Source: JAJDXW01 sp965243335
Lineage (GTDB): Bacteria; Pseudomonadota; Gammaproteobacteria; HK1
Direction: 5' to 3'
NCBI GenBank assembly: GCA_965243335.1
Contig: OZ251545.1
Span: forward strand, 4,836,001-4,900,000
DNA: 64,000 nt
Of the stretch, positions 1 through 7,635 are shown in pieces. Position 1 is the first letter of the stretch. Every line of letters starts with the position of its first letter. The notes under the pieces were generated by a model, which was not told where the DNA came from, ran no database searches, and saw only the letters and a list, made by a program, of their open reading frames with translations. The translations under genes were made by a program, and so were the position numbers.

Positions 1-230
1 GCCCCGACGAGGTCGCCCCCCATCGTGCAGCAGACACAGCCGTTCGCGAACGCGATCGTGTCCCCGCCGTGGGCGGCGACGAGGGCGCCGTCCACGTCCA
101 GCTCGCCGAAATCGTTGACGAGCACCGCGTAGCGCACCCCGTGGCGCCCGCCGAGGACCCGGTTGAGCAGGGTGGTCTTGCCCACCCCGAGGAACCCCCC
201 GACCACGCTCATCGGCACGCGCGCGGTCAC
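1..230 (-). CDS. G3E-family (CobW/COG0523) GTPase, 3' end outside window
   Basis: Only the first 76 residues are in the window. They contain a P-loop GFLGVGKTTLLN and the CxCC metal-binding motif (GCVCC) that define G3E GTPases, which act as metallochaperones or insert metals and cofactors into enzymes. I chose the GTG at 228-230 because a purine-rich GGGAGGAGG stretch lies just upstream; the ATG at 210-212 is an alternative that still keeps the P-loop. The gene starts 23 bases after the UGSC selenoprotein stop on the same strand, so it looks like the last visible gene of that operon and may serve a metal-dependent partner encoded there. The metal is unknown. The family call is firm; the substrate is not. 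Confidence 0.88.
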   Translation of the reverse strand, partial: MTARVPMSVVGGFLGVGKTTLLNRVLGGRHGVRYAVLVNDFGELDVDGALVAAHGGDTIAFANGCVCCTMGGDLVG

Positions 231-253
231 GGCCCTCCTCCCGGCCCGCCCCG

Positions 254-787
254 CTACGCGCCCGCGGGGGTCAGCTTCCCGACGATCTCCCCCATCGCCT
301 GGTCGGCGATGGCCCGGATCTCCTCGTCGGTGCGGTTCTGGATCGGATGGGGGACCCAGACGATCGCGGGCTCGTAGCCGAGGGACTTCGATTGCGCGGC
401 GGCCGCCTCCCGGAAGGCGGTGGTCGCGATCATGACGCCGGGGACGCCCCGTTCGTCGAGGTCGAGCATGTCATGCAAACTGCACGATGTGCACGAGCCT
501 CAGTCGGACAGGGCATCGACGACGACGTCGACCTCCTCGGCGATGGTCTGCGCGAGGTCGACCGGCGCAGTGCGGGTGTTGGTGGGCTTCGCATAGCGCT
601 TCACGGTGATTCCCCGCTCGGCGAAGTGCGATTCGACCCGGTCGAGGAAGGTGCTGCCGCGGGCCTTGCCGATGTCGAGCAGCCCCAGGGTGAGGCCGTC
701 GAGCGAAGGCGGCGGGGGCCGCCGTTCGCGCCGGACCGGCGAGGTCTCCGCGGTCGGGTCGAGAAGCCGGGTTCCTTCGTGCATCAT
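254..787 (-). CDS. UGSC-family selenoprotein (in-frame TGA read as selenocysteine 96)
   Basis: A 177-residue reading frame crosses one TGA at 500-502. Read as selenocysteine it gives ALSD-U-GSCTSCSLHD, the UGSC motif of a known prokaryotic selenoprotein family of unknown reaction. Coding continues in the same frame on both sides, with an ordered alpha/beta-like sequence (DGLTLGLLDIGKARG at residues 30-44; GVPGVMIATTAFREAA after the motif). The start ATG at 785-787 has a strong AAGGAGGT site and overlaps the upstream stop (ATGA), so translation is coupled. A hairpin at 471-487 has the geometry of a bacterial SECIS. Sec96 with Cys99 and Cys102 suggests redox chemistry, probably together with the thioredoxin-domain protein encoded just upstream. 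A gene caller would split this into two fragments. No selA, selB or selD is in the window. Confidence 0.88.
471..487 (-). promoter_or_regulatory. Putative bacterial SECIS hairpin
   Basis: On the mRNA, 12 bases after the TGA, a 7-bp stem (TCGTGCA paired with TGCATGA, one G-U pair) closes a GTT loop at 478-480. The loop therefore begins 19 bases after the TGA and its first base is G. Both match the published rules for bacterial SECIS elements (apical loop 16-37 bases away, small loop, G in the first two positions). It lies inside the coding region, as bacterial SECIS elements do. Confidence 0.65.
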
Positions 788-2220
788 GTTCCTACCTCCT
801 TCGTGACGGGGATGGTTCCGCGCGCGCCGCTCGCCGCCCATCCCCCGATGACGGCGCTCATGAGCCCGGCCTCGCCGCCGGCCCGGACGACGTTCAGCCC
901 GCCCTCGCGGAACTTGGTCATCGAGTCCTCGACGAGCTCGGGCCGGACCCCGGCGTCGACCCCGTTCGCCCCGCGCACGAGCTCCGCCCCCGGGCGGGCC
1001 GTCGCGGCCGCGAGCTCGGCCTTGATCCGGGCCTTGTCCCAGCCGCCCTCCCTGAAGATGGCCCAGTGCTCGGGCGAGAGGACGAGGAACGCGTCGAAGC
1101 TCTTCACGAGCTTCGGATGCCCGACCGAGTTGAGGGTCATCGCGAGGGAGCGGGCGAGGGATTCCGGCGAGCGCGACCCCTCGTCCATGTTCGGGCTCAG
1201 GCCCCCGCCGCCGAACAGGGTGACCGCGGACGCGCCGGGAGCGACCCCGCGCTCGACGCTGAGCGGCTGCCAGCCGGGGTCGGATTCGTCCTCGGCGAAG
1301 CACAGGGTGTACTTGCCGGGCCAGCCGAGGGTCGCCCGGTCGATCCCCCCCGGCGCCCCGCCCCCGACGTTGCGGATGACGAGCTGGAGGGCGCGCCCGA
1401 TGCTCGCGTTCGCGCGGTTGCCCTGGCCGAGCGCGTTCACCCCCGAGTTCATGCCGATGCGGCGCGCGACCGGCCCGTTCACCACCACCATCGGGCTCGA
1501 GAAGTACGTGGTGCACAGGAGCCCGTGCATCGCGAACTCGGGCTCGAGGGCGGCTTCGACCACCGCGAGGACGACCGGCAGGTACTCGGGCCGGCAGCCG
1601 GCGAGAACCGCGTTGATCGCGACCTTCTCGACGGTGCAGGGGGCGTTGTCGGGCGGGATCGGGCCGATGACCTCCCGCGGGTCGCGGGTCGTGCCCCCGA
1701 GCATGCGGAGCACCCGCACCGGGGTCGGGGGGACCACCGGCAGCCCGTCGCTCCAGCCCCGCGAGAAGCAGAACTCGTGCTCGTCCTCGGGGGCCGCCAC
1801 GTCGAAGGCGCGCGCCGCGAAGGACGGCGAGCCGAACGCGGCCTCGAGGACCTCCGGCATCCCGGGGTCGACGCTCTTCGAGCCGCAGCCCGGCTGGAAG
1901 TCCGGGAGGCCGAGGCCCGCGCCGAGCGGGCCGAGGCCGGTCACCCGGCCCCACTCGCCTCGGTCCCATCCGACCGTGCGCTCGGACTCCGCGCCGCCCT
2001 CGAGGCGGATGAGGGTCGGGACGGTCTCGACGGCGAGCCGCCAGGAATGTTCGAGCGTGCGGTCGTCCACGGCGTCGATGCCTTCCGGGAACGCCGGGTC
2101 GTCCTGGGTGTAGACGGTGAGCCCCGCCCCGCTCGCCGCGATCTCCCGCAGCACGGGCTGGACGAGCTCGCAGGTCGGGCAGTCGCGCTTGGCGACGACG
2201 ATGAAGCTCGTGCTCCCCAT
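784..2220 (-). CDS. Thioredoxin-domain fusion protein of unknown function
   Basis: A 478-residue protein. Residues 1-110 look like a thioredoxin fold with a CPTC active site at 14-17 (VVAKRDCPTCELV) and a later VPTLIRL strand carrying the cis-proline. The remaining 360 residues are a separate domain that I cannot name; it has conserved-looking blocks such as SRGWSDGLPVVPPTPVR, EKVAINAVLAGC and a GGGG turn. No signal peptide is visible, so it is probably cytoplasmic. It starts 2 bases after the upstream lyase stop and its own stop overlaps the selenoprotein start. The tight coupling suggests the CPTC domain may recycle the Sec/Cys centre of the UGSC protein, but that is inference. Confidence 0.8.
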   Translation of the reverse strand: MGSTSFIVVAKRDCPTCELVQPVLREIAASGAGLTVYTQDDPAFPEGIDAVDDRTLEHSWRLAVETVPTLIRLEGGAESERTVGWDRGEWGRVTGLGPLGAGLGLPDFQPGCGSKSVDPGMPEVLEAAFGSPSFAARAFDVAAPEDEHEFCFSRGWSDGLPVVPPTPVRVLRMLGGTTRDPREVIGPIPPDNAPCTVEKVAINAVLAGCRPEYLPVVLAVVEAALEPEFAMHGLLCTTYFSSPMVVVNGPVARRIGMNSGVNALGQGNRANASIGRALQLVIRNVGGGAPGGIDRATLGWPGKYTLCFAEDESDPGWQPLSVERGVAPGASAVTLFGGGGLSPNMDEGSRSPESLARSLAMTLNSVGHPKLVKSFDAFLVLSPEHWAIFREGGWDKARIKAELAAATARPGAELVRGANGVDAGVRPELVEDSMTKFREGGLNVVRAGGEAGLMSAVIGGWAASGARGTIPVTKEVGT

Positions 2221-2222
2221 GC

Positions 2223-3158
2223 TCACTGGCGCTCCCGATCCGCCGCGGCCGCGCCGCGGTCGGGCCGATCTTGCCCCATGCCCGCCGCCTCCGCCAGCGC
2301 GCCGGCGACCCGCAGCACGGCCCGCGCGCGTTCGGCGACCGGCACGTCGACCATCCTGCCGTCCACGGTGATCGCGCCCTCGCCTCGGGCCAGCGCCTCG
2401 TCGTAGGCCGCGACGATGCGTCCCGCCTCCTCGACCTCCGCCTCGGACGGCCCGAATTCCTCGTTGCAGACCCGCACCTGGTTCGGGTGGATGCAGGTCG
2501 CTCCCCGCAAGCCCATCTTCTTCGAGCGCCGCACGATGCGGCGGAACGCTTCGACGTCGCGGAACTCCGCGATCGAGCCGACGAAGCCCATCGGCAGGAG
2601 GCCGGCTTCGGCCGCGCACGCCACCACCTGCTGCTTCGGGCCGTAGAGCGTCTCCTCGTCGGCGACCATGCCCATGGACAGCCCGAAGTCCTCGGACCCG
2701 AGGGAGAGCGCGACGTTGCGCGGATCCGCGCGGGCGATGCCGCGGAGGTTCAGGTAGCCCTTCGCCGTCTCGACCGCGAGGCAGAACCGGATCCGGCCGG
2801 CCGGGAGGCCGCGCTCGGCCTCCAGCTCCGCGACCGTTTCGCTGAGCGCCGCGACGTGCTCGGCGCTGTCCACCATCGGGCACAGCAGGGCGGAGAGCTC
2901 CGGGATCACGACCGCCTCGAGGTCGCGCACCGCCAGCCTCCAGGGCCGGTTGATGCGCACGAGGGTATCGACGCCGCGCGCCGCGAAGCCGCGCACGACG
3001 TCGGGCGCCGCCGCGCGGGCGGCGTCCTTGGCGCTGGCCGCGACCGAGTCCTCGAGGTCGAGGATCAGCCCGTCCGCGCCGACGGACGGACCCTTGGCGA
3101 TGAACCTCTCGGCCGTCGCCGGAACGAACAGCAGCGACCGCCACACGGGAAGGCTCAT
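2223..3158 (-). CDS. HpcH/HpaI aldolase / citrate lyase beta-like CoA lyase
   Basis: A 311-residue TIM-barrel lyase of the CitE/malyl-CoA lyase family, which makes or cleaves C-C bonds in 3-hydroxy-acyl-CoA esters using Mg2+. Family marks are RSLLFVPA at residues 7-14, DLED at 34-37, RINR at 68-71, the metal-ligand region LAVETAKG around Glu130 and GSEDFGLSMG from 154. Two in-frame starts exist: ATG 3158, preceded by GAGGAG, and ATG 3188, which overlaps the CoA-transferase stop (ATGA) and has its own GGAAGGAG; I prefer 3158 because it matches where family members usually begin. Pairing with a family III CoA-transferase suggests an acid is activated to its CoA ester and then cleaved (malate, citramalate or a relative). 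The substrate is unknown. Confidence 0.9.
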   Translation of the reverse strand: MSLPVWRSLLFVPATAERFIAKGPSVGADGLILDLEDSVAASAKDAARAAAPDVVRGFAARGVDTLVRINRPWRLAVRDLEAVVIPELSALLCPMVDSAEHVAALSETVAELEAERGLPAGRIRFCLAVETAKGYLNLRGIARADPRNVALSLGSEDFGLSMGMVADEETLYGPKQQVVACAAEAGLLPMGFVGSIAEFRDVEAFRRIVRRSKKMGLRGATCIHPNQVRVCNEEFGPSEAEVEEAGRIVAAYDEALARGEGAITVDGRMVDVPVAERARAVLRVAGALAEAAGMGQDRPDRGAAAADRERQ

Positions 3159-3184
3159 ACCACTCTCCTCACTCTTCACGTCCT

Positions 3185-4390
3185 TCATATCACTCCTTCC
3201 TCCCGGAGCCGGGCGAGGTCGAGGCCGAGGCCAGGGCCTCCGAGGATCTCGTCGTTGTGGGCGCCGAGCGCGGGCGCGGGGGTGCGGATCGCCCCCGGCG
3301 TCTCCGACAGGCGCGGGACGACGTTGTGCATCGGCAGACGGCCGAGCTCGTCGTCGGGAAGGTCGACGAGCACCCCGCGTTCGCGCGCATGGGGGTCCTC
3401 CTTCAGCTGCGCGGCGGAATAGATCGGCCCCGCCGTCACCCCCTCCCGGTCGAACACCTCCATCGCTTCGGCGAGGGTGCGCTCGGCGATGAAGCCGCCG
3501 ACGATCGCGTCGACCTCCTCGCGGTGGGCGGAACGCGCCGGCGGGGTGTCGTAGCGCGGGTCGTCGCACATGTCGGGGCGGCCGATGGCGCGGAAGATGC
3601 GCATCGCCATCGACTGCATGGAGCCGCTCATCGCGATCCACTCGCCATCCCGGGTCCGGTAGGCGTTGCGCGGCGAGGTGGTGTTGGAGGCGTTGCCGAC
3701 CCGGCCTGGGGCCTCGCCGGTCGCGCGGTGGATCGCCGGGTCGGGGCCGAGGATCGAGACGAGCGGCTCCAGCAGCGAGAGGTCGATCACCTGGCCGCCG
3801 CCGCCCTTCCGTTCGATCTCCCGGAGCGCCACCATGACCCCGAAGGCGCCGTAGAGCCCCGCCACCATGTCGGCGAGCGCGAGCGGCGGGAGGGCCGGCG
3901 GCCGGTCGGGAAAGCCGTTCTTGTAAGCGAAGCCCGACATCGCCTCGACGAGCGTGCCGAATCCGGGCTTGCCGGCGTAGGGGCCGGTCTGGCCGTAGCC
4001 GCTCACCCGGACGACGATCAGCCCGGGGTTGCGGTCGAGCAGGGTCTCGGGGCCGAGCCCCATGCGCTCCAGGGCGCCGGCCCGGAAGTTCTCGACCAGG
4101 ACCCGGGCGGTCGGCACGAGGTCGAGCAGGATCGCCCGCCCGGCCTCGCTTCGCAGGTTCAGCGAGATGCTCTTCTTGTTGCGGGCGTAGACCTTCCAGG
4201 AGCAGGCGACCCCGCCGGAGGTCCATTCCCGGAGCGCGTCGCCGCGGCCGGGGGCCTCGACCTTGACGACCTCGGCGCCATGGTCGGCGAGCACGTGGGA
4301 GATCGCATTGCCCGCCACCAGGCGGGAGATGTCGAGCACGCGCACGCCGTCGAGGGCGCGCGGGGCGTCGGGCCGGTAGTCGAGGTCCAT
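3185..4390 (-). CDS. Family III (CaiB/BaiF) CoA-transferase
   Basis: A 401-residue CoA-transferase of the CaiB/BaiF/formyl-CoA transferase type. The N-terminal LDGVRVLDISRLVAGN strand, the VKVEAPGRGD block, NFRAGALERMGLG and the LADMVAGLYGAF segment with the catalytic-type Asp are all present and the length is normal. It would move CoA between carboxylic acids in the cytoplasm. It is the first gene of the minus-strand operon leading through the CitE-like lyase to the thioredoxin fusion and the UGSC selenoprotein. No clear ribosome site precedes the ATG at 4388-4390. Succinyl-CoA:dicarboxylate transfer is one option by analogy with citramalate or itaconate routes, but no hydratase gene is present. 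Confidence 0.9.
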   Translation of the reverse strand: MDLDYRPDAPRALDGVRVLDISRLVAGNAISHVLADHGAEVVKVEAPGRGDALREWTSGGVACSWKVYARNKKSISLNLRSEAGRAILLDLVPTARVLVENFRAGALERMGLGPETLLDRNPGLIVVRVSGYGQTGPYAGKPGFGTLVEAMSGFAYKNGFPDRPPALPPLALADMVAGLYGAFGVMVALREIERKGGGGQVIDLSLLEPLVSILGPDPAIHRATGEAPGRVGNASNTTSPRNAYRTRDGEWIAMSGSMQSMAMRIFRAIGRPDMCDDPRYDTPPARSAHREEVDAIVGGFIAERTLAEAMEVFDREGVTAGPIYSAAQLKEDPHARERGVLVDLPDDELGRLPMHNVVPRLSETPGAIRTPAPALGAHNDEILGGPGLGLDLARLREEGVI

Positions 4391-4699
4391 GCAGGCAGGA
4401 GGCGGGCCGGGTCCGGAGCGGGAACGGCGAGGATGTTGCGCCATCGGCCGGGCTGCGGCAAGACCGTTCCACGGTTCGGGACGGGGCCGGGGTACGATGG
4501 CGGTACGATGATGGCTGCATGGTCGGCGCCGCCGCGGCGATTGCGGATGGTGCGGACATCGTGGCCGTGAGTCCGGCGGGCTTCCGCCGGTTCGAGGTTG
4601 CTCGGGCCGACCCCGGCGCGGGCAGAAGGCGCGGGCGGGCGCGGCGGCGCGGCGATGGCGTGGCCCGGCGCCAGGGCGCGAGTAGGGAGGAGGAGAGAC
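4391..4699. other. Divergent intergenic region
   Basis: This 309-base spacer separates the minus-strand CoA-transferase operon from the plus-strand decarboxylase gene, so it should carry both promoters. It holds a short imperfect direct repeat (GGTACGATGG and CGGTACGATG near 4490-4510). I see no convincing -35/-10 pair and no gene. Confidence 0.5.
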
Positions 4700-5164
4700 G
4701 TGGCGGATTCGCGATTCGACAGGAACGACCGTTTCGAGCGCGGGCTCGCGCTCCGCGAGTCGGTGCTCGGGCGCGAGCACGTCGAGCGTTCGCTCGCCCG
4801 CGCGGAGGAGGACCCGTTCCTGCTTCCGATCCAGCAGCTCGCGGTGGAGTTCGGTTGGGGCGAGGTCTGGTCCCGCCCCGGCCTCCCTCGCAAGACCCGG
4901 AGCTTCCTCAGCATCGCGTACCTCGCCGCGCAGGGGAAGCTCGACGAGCTCGGGGCGCACGTCGCGGGGGCGGTGCGAAACGGCGCGAGCCGGGAGGAGA
5001 TCGGGGAGGTGCTGCTCCAGGCCGCGCTCTACTGCGGGATGCCGGCGGGGCTCGAGGCGTTCCGGGCCGCAAAGCGCGCGCTCGACGACCTGGAGGCAGC
5101 GGGCTTGGAGGCGGCGGGCCGGGAAGAATCGCAATCGCGGACGGGGGAGGAGAACAGGCCATGA
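4700..5164 (+). CDS. Carboxymuconolactone decarboxylase (CMD/AhpD-like) family protein
   Basis: A 154-residue all-helical protein of the CMD family. The block RKTRSFLSIAYLAAQGKLDELGAHVAGAVRNG followed by EIGEVLLQAALYCGMPAG matches the PF02627 core. Family members are either 4-carboxymuconolactone decarboxylases of aromatic breakdown or thiol peroxidase-like proteins; the AhpD-type CxxC is absent here (one Cys, in LYCGMPAG), which favours a decarboxylase-like role. The GTG at 4700 is chosen because GGGAGGAGGAG lies about six bases ahead. The stop overlaps the next ATG (ATGA), so it is coupled to the racemase-like gene. No other aromatic-pathway gene is nearby. Confidence 0.85.
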   Translation: MADSRFDRNDRFERGLALRESVLGREHVERSLARAEEDPFLLPIQQLAVEFGWGEVWSRPGLPRKTRSFLSIAYLAAQGKLDELGAHVAGAVRNGASREEIGEVLLQAALYCGMPAGLEAFRAAKRALDDLEAAGLEAAGREESQSRTGEENRP

Positions 5165-5877
5165 GCCGGGCGCAGCGGGGCGGCAAGTCGGTCTACGGGG
5201 CGAGCATCGGCATCCTGATGCTGGAGACCCGGTTCCCCCGCATTCCGGGCGACGTCGGGAACGCGGACACCTGGCCGTTCCCGGTGCTCTACCGGGTGGT
5301 GCCCGGCGCGTCCCCGGACCGGGTGGTCCGGCGGGGGGCGGCCGGCCTCCTCGACGCCTTCGTGGAGGCGGGGAAGGAGCTCGTCCGCATCGGCGCGGAC
5401 GGCCTCACCACGAGCTGCGGCTTCCTCGCCCTCCACCAGGCGGAGCTGGCGCGCGCCTGCGGGGCGCCGGTCGCGGCCTCGTCGCTCATGCAGGCGGCGA
5501 CCGTCGAAGCCCTGCTCCCGCCCGGGAAACGGGCCGGCATCCTCACCGTTTCGCGGTCTTCCCTCACCGAGGAGCACCTCGCCCTCGCGGGCGCTCCCCT
5601 CGACGCGCCGATCGCGGGCACCGACGAGGGCCGGGAGCTCACCCGCGTCATCCTGGACGACGAGCCCGCCCTCGACGTCGAGCGGGCGCGGCAGGACGTG
5701 GTGGACGGGGCGCGGGGGCTCGTCGACCGCCATCCCGAGGTCGGGGCCATCGTCCTCGAATGCACGAACATGTGCCCCTACTCGGCCGACGTGGCGGAGG
5801 CGGTCGGCCTTCCGGTCTACGACTTCGTGAGCTTAGTCCACTGGTTCCGGTCGGGCCTCGCGCCGCGCCGCTTCTGA
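5161..5877 (+). CDS. Asp/Glu racemase / arylmalonate decarboxylase-like protein
   Basis: A 238-residue member of the aspartate/glutamate racemase superfamily. The two catalytic-type cysteines lie in GLTTSCGFLA and LECTNMCPYS, and the typical GADGLTTSCG and VGLPVYDFVSLVHW segments are present. Members include racemases, maleate isomerase, hydantoin racemase and arylmalonate decarboxylase, so the chemistry is probably cofactor-free proton transfer or isomerisation at an alpha-carbon. Its ATG overlaps the stop of the CMD-family gene, which makes a two-gene operon; together they may process a small dicarboxylate or lactone. The substrate cannot be assigned from sequence. Confidence 0.82.
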   Translation: MSRAQRGGKSVYGASIGILMLETRFPRIPGDVGNADTWPFPVLYRVVPGASPDRVVRRGAAGLLDAFVEAGKELVRIGADGLTTSCGFLALHQAELARACGAPVAASSLMQAATVEALLPPGKRAGILTVSRSSLTEEHLALAGAPLDAPIAGTDEGRELTRVILDDEPALDVERARQDVVDGARGLVDRHPEVGAIVLECTNMCPYSADVAEAVGLPVYDFVSLVHWFRSGLAPRRF

Positions 5878-6017
5878 CCGCCTCGGCCGGCTTCCGCCGG
5901 GCCGGGCGGCGCGGCAGCGATCGCGTGCGGTCTTCGGCGCGGTCCTCTCGGGGAGAGCTGCCCGTTACCATGTCCCTGCCCGCCCGCGCCTTGGCGCCCG
6001 CCACCGGAGACGTCGCC

Positions 6018-6377
6018 ATGTCCGACCCGATCGTCGTCTACCACAACCCCCGGTGCAGCAAGTCGCGGGCGGCGCTCGCCCTCATCCGCGAACGGGGGGA
6101 GGCGCCGGAGGTCGTCGAGTACCTGAAGACGCCGCTCGACGCGGGGGCGCTGCGGGAGCTCCTCGACCTGCTCGACGTTCCCGCGCGCGACCTCGTCCGC
6201 CGCGGCGAGGCCCCGTACCGCGAGCTCGGTCTCGCCGACCCCGCCACGACGGAGGACGAGCTGATCGCGGCGGTCGCGGCGCACCCGATCCTGATGCAGC
6301 GCCCGGTGGTGCGGCGAGGCGCCCGGGCGGTCATGGCGCGCCCGCCCGAGCGGGTCGCTGACCTCCTCGACGCCTGA
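6018..6377 (+). CDS. arsC: Arsenate reductase, glutaredoxin-coupled (ArsC/YfgD type)
   Basis: A 119-residue ArsC-fold protein. The catalytic Cys13 lies in HNPRCSKSR, followed by EYLKTPLD and the HPILMQRPVVRRG block that holds substrate-binding arginines. It would reduce arsenate to arsenite using glutathione and glutaredoxin in the cytoplasm. The length is normal for the single-domain enzyme. No arsR, arsB or acr3 gene is beside it, so it resembles the solitary YfgD-like copies that many proteobacteria carry, whose real substrate is less certain. The start ATG at 6018 gives the expected short N-terminus before the first beta strand. Confidence 0.9.
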   Translation: MSDPIVVYHNPRCSKSRAALALIRERGEAPEVVEYLKTPLDAGALRELLDLLDVPARDLVRRGEAPYRELGLADPATTEDELIAAVAAHPILMQRPVVRRGARAVMARPPERVADLLDA

Positions 6378-6471
6378 ACCCGCCCGCCCGGAAGGCCCGG
6401 CCGGCCCGGTTGACCGCCGCCCCCCGAGCCCCGATAGTGCCCCGCCTTCCGACGACCGGACGAGGCGAGCG

Positions 6472-7083
6472 ATGTTCTTCGACGACCGACGCAAGCACGG
6501 GCTCCGGCACAACCCCTTCAAGGCCCTCGTCGCGCCCCGCCCCATCGCGTGGGTGAGCAGCGTGGACGTGGACGGGGTCCCGAACCTCGCCCCGTTCAGC
6601 TACTTCAACGCCTGCGCGGACCGTCCGCCGACCATCGTGTTCGCGCCCAACAACCCGCGCCCGAACGGCGAAGGCAAGGACACCCTGCGCAACGTCGAGC
6701 AGACCAACGAGTTCGTCGTCAACCTCGCGGGATACGACCTCCGGGAAGCGATGAACGAGACCTCCGCCCACGTCGACCCGGCGGTCGACGAGTTCGCGCT
6801 CGCGGGGCTGACCCCGGCCCCTTCGGTGCACGTCAGGGCGCCGCGCATCCAGGAAGCGCCGGTGAGCCTCGAGTGCCGCTTCCTCACCCGCCTCCGGCTC
6901 CCGAGCGACCATCCCAAGGTCGAGAACAACCTCGTGATCGGTCAGGTCGTGGGCGTCCACATCGACGATCGGATCATCCGCGACGGGATGGTGGACATGG
7001 CCGCCTACCGGCCGATCGCCCGCCTCGGCTACATGGACTACACCTCGGTCGAGACCGTGTTCGAGATGCTGCGCCCGGACTGA
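6472..7083 (+). CDS. Flavin reductase-like (FMN-binding split barrel) protein
   Basis: A 203-residue flavin reductase-like domain protein. The sequence has the family pattern VAPRPIAWVSSVDVDG, NLAPFSYFNACADRPP and KDTLRNVEQTNEFVVNLAG, which form the FMN-binding split barrel. Proteins of this size bind FMN and usually reduce flavin for a partner oxygenase or act on an unknown small substrate. The ATG at 6472 is preceded by GAGGCGAG at a suitable distance. It stands alone between arsC and a spacer, so no partner can be named from context. The oligomer is normally a cytoplasmic dimer. Confidence 0.88.
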   Translation: MFFDDRRKHGLRHNPFKALVAPRPIAWVSSVDVDGVPNLAPFSYFNACADRPPTIVFAPNNPRPNGEGKDTLRNVEQTNEFVVNLAGYDLREAMNETSAHVDPAVDEFALAGLTPAPSVHVRAPRIQEAPVSLECRFLTRLRLPSDHPKVENNLVIGQVVGVHIDDRIIRDGMVDMAAYRPIARLGYMDYTSVETVFEMLRPD

Positions 7084-7302
7084 CTCGGAAAAGTCGTGAA
7101 AGAGGGCCGCCCGGCTCCATCGTCGGGATTGCTCGCGGCAGCACGACGTTTGGAGTCTCTGTCCATGAAGACGAACGGCCCCGGCGATCCCTGTGGATCC
7201 GATCGGGCGCTCCTGCCTGCCTCCCGCATGACGACGATGGGCCGGAAGGGATTCGGCGCGACGGGTGGCCGATCGAAAGCACGGCCTCTGCCGTGAGTCC
7301 CG

Positions 7303-7533
7303 TTACGGTTTCGTCGTCTGAGCGGTTGCGGAGGCCGCCGAGCTCGCCGCGAGCGCGGGCAGGGCGAGCGAGAGTTGGCCGCGAACGAAGGCCACCTCAC
7401 GCTCCACCCGATCCATGCGCCCATTCAGGGCGGCGATGTCGGATTTCAGCCACGCGAAGAGTCCGACCTGAACCGCGACGATGATGCCCGCGGCGGTGAC
7501 GACGACGGCTCGGTTGTCCATGCCCGTTTCCAT
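7303..7533 (-). CDS. Small single-span membrane protein with coiled coil
   Basis: A 76-residue protein with one strongly hydrophobic helix near the N-terminus (VVVTAAGIIVAVQVGLFAWL), then a charged, heptad-like stretch (NGRMDRVEREVAFVRGQL) and an Ala/Ser/Thr-rich tail. This architecture is common in small proteins of unknown function in high-GC proteobacteria. Three Met/Leu starts are possible; I chose ATG 7533, and ATG 7521 also keeps the membrane helix. The Shine-Dalgarno signal is weak for both. It lies 102 bases downstream of the ketopantoate reductase gene on the same strand, with no evident functional link. Confidence 0.55.
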   Translation of the reverse strand: METGMDNRAVVVTAAGIIVAVQVGLFAWLKSDIAALNGRMDRVEREVAFVRGQLSLALPALAASSAASATAQTTKP

Positions 7534-7635
7534 GAGACGTATCGCTACCCTGAAATCTACGCGCCTGTATCGTGAGGGGCAAGCAGGGTCGTTTGGAAAG
7601 CCGGAGCGGAGTGGAGCGCGAGCCCCGCTCATGCG

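Noticed and set aside
254..502. Reading the TGA at 500-502 as a nonsense mutation or a separate short gene from the TTG at 478
   Set aside because: Coding similarity runs through the TGA without a frame change, the codon sits exactly at the U of the UGSC motif, and a SECIS-like hairpin follows. A gene starting at 478 would lack the active-site motif and has no ribosome site.
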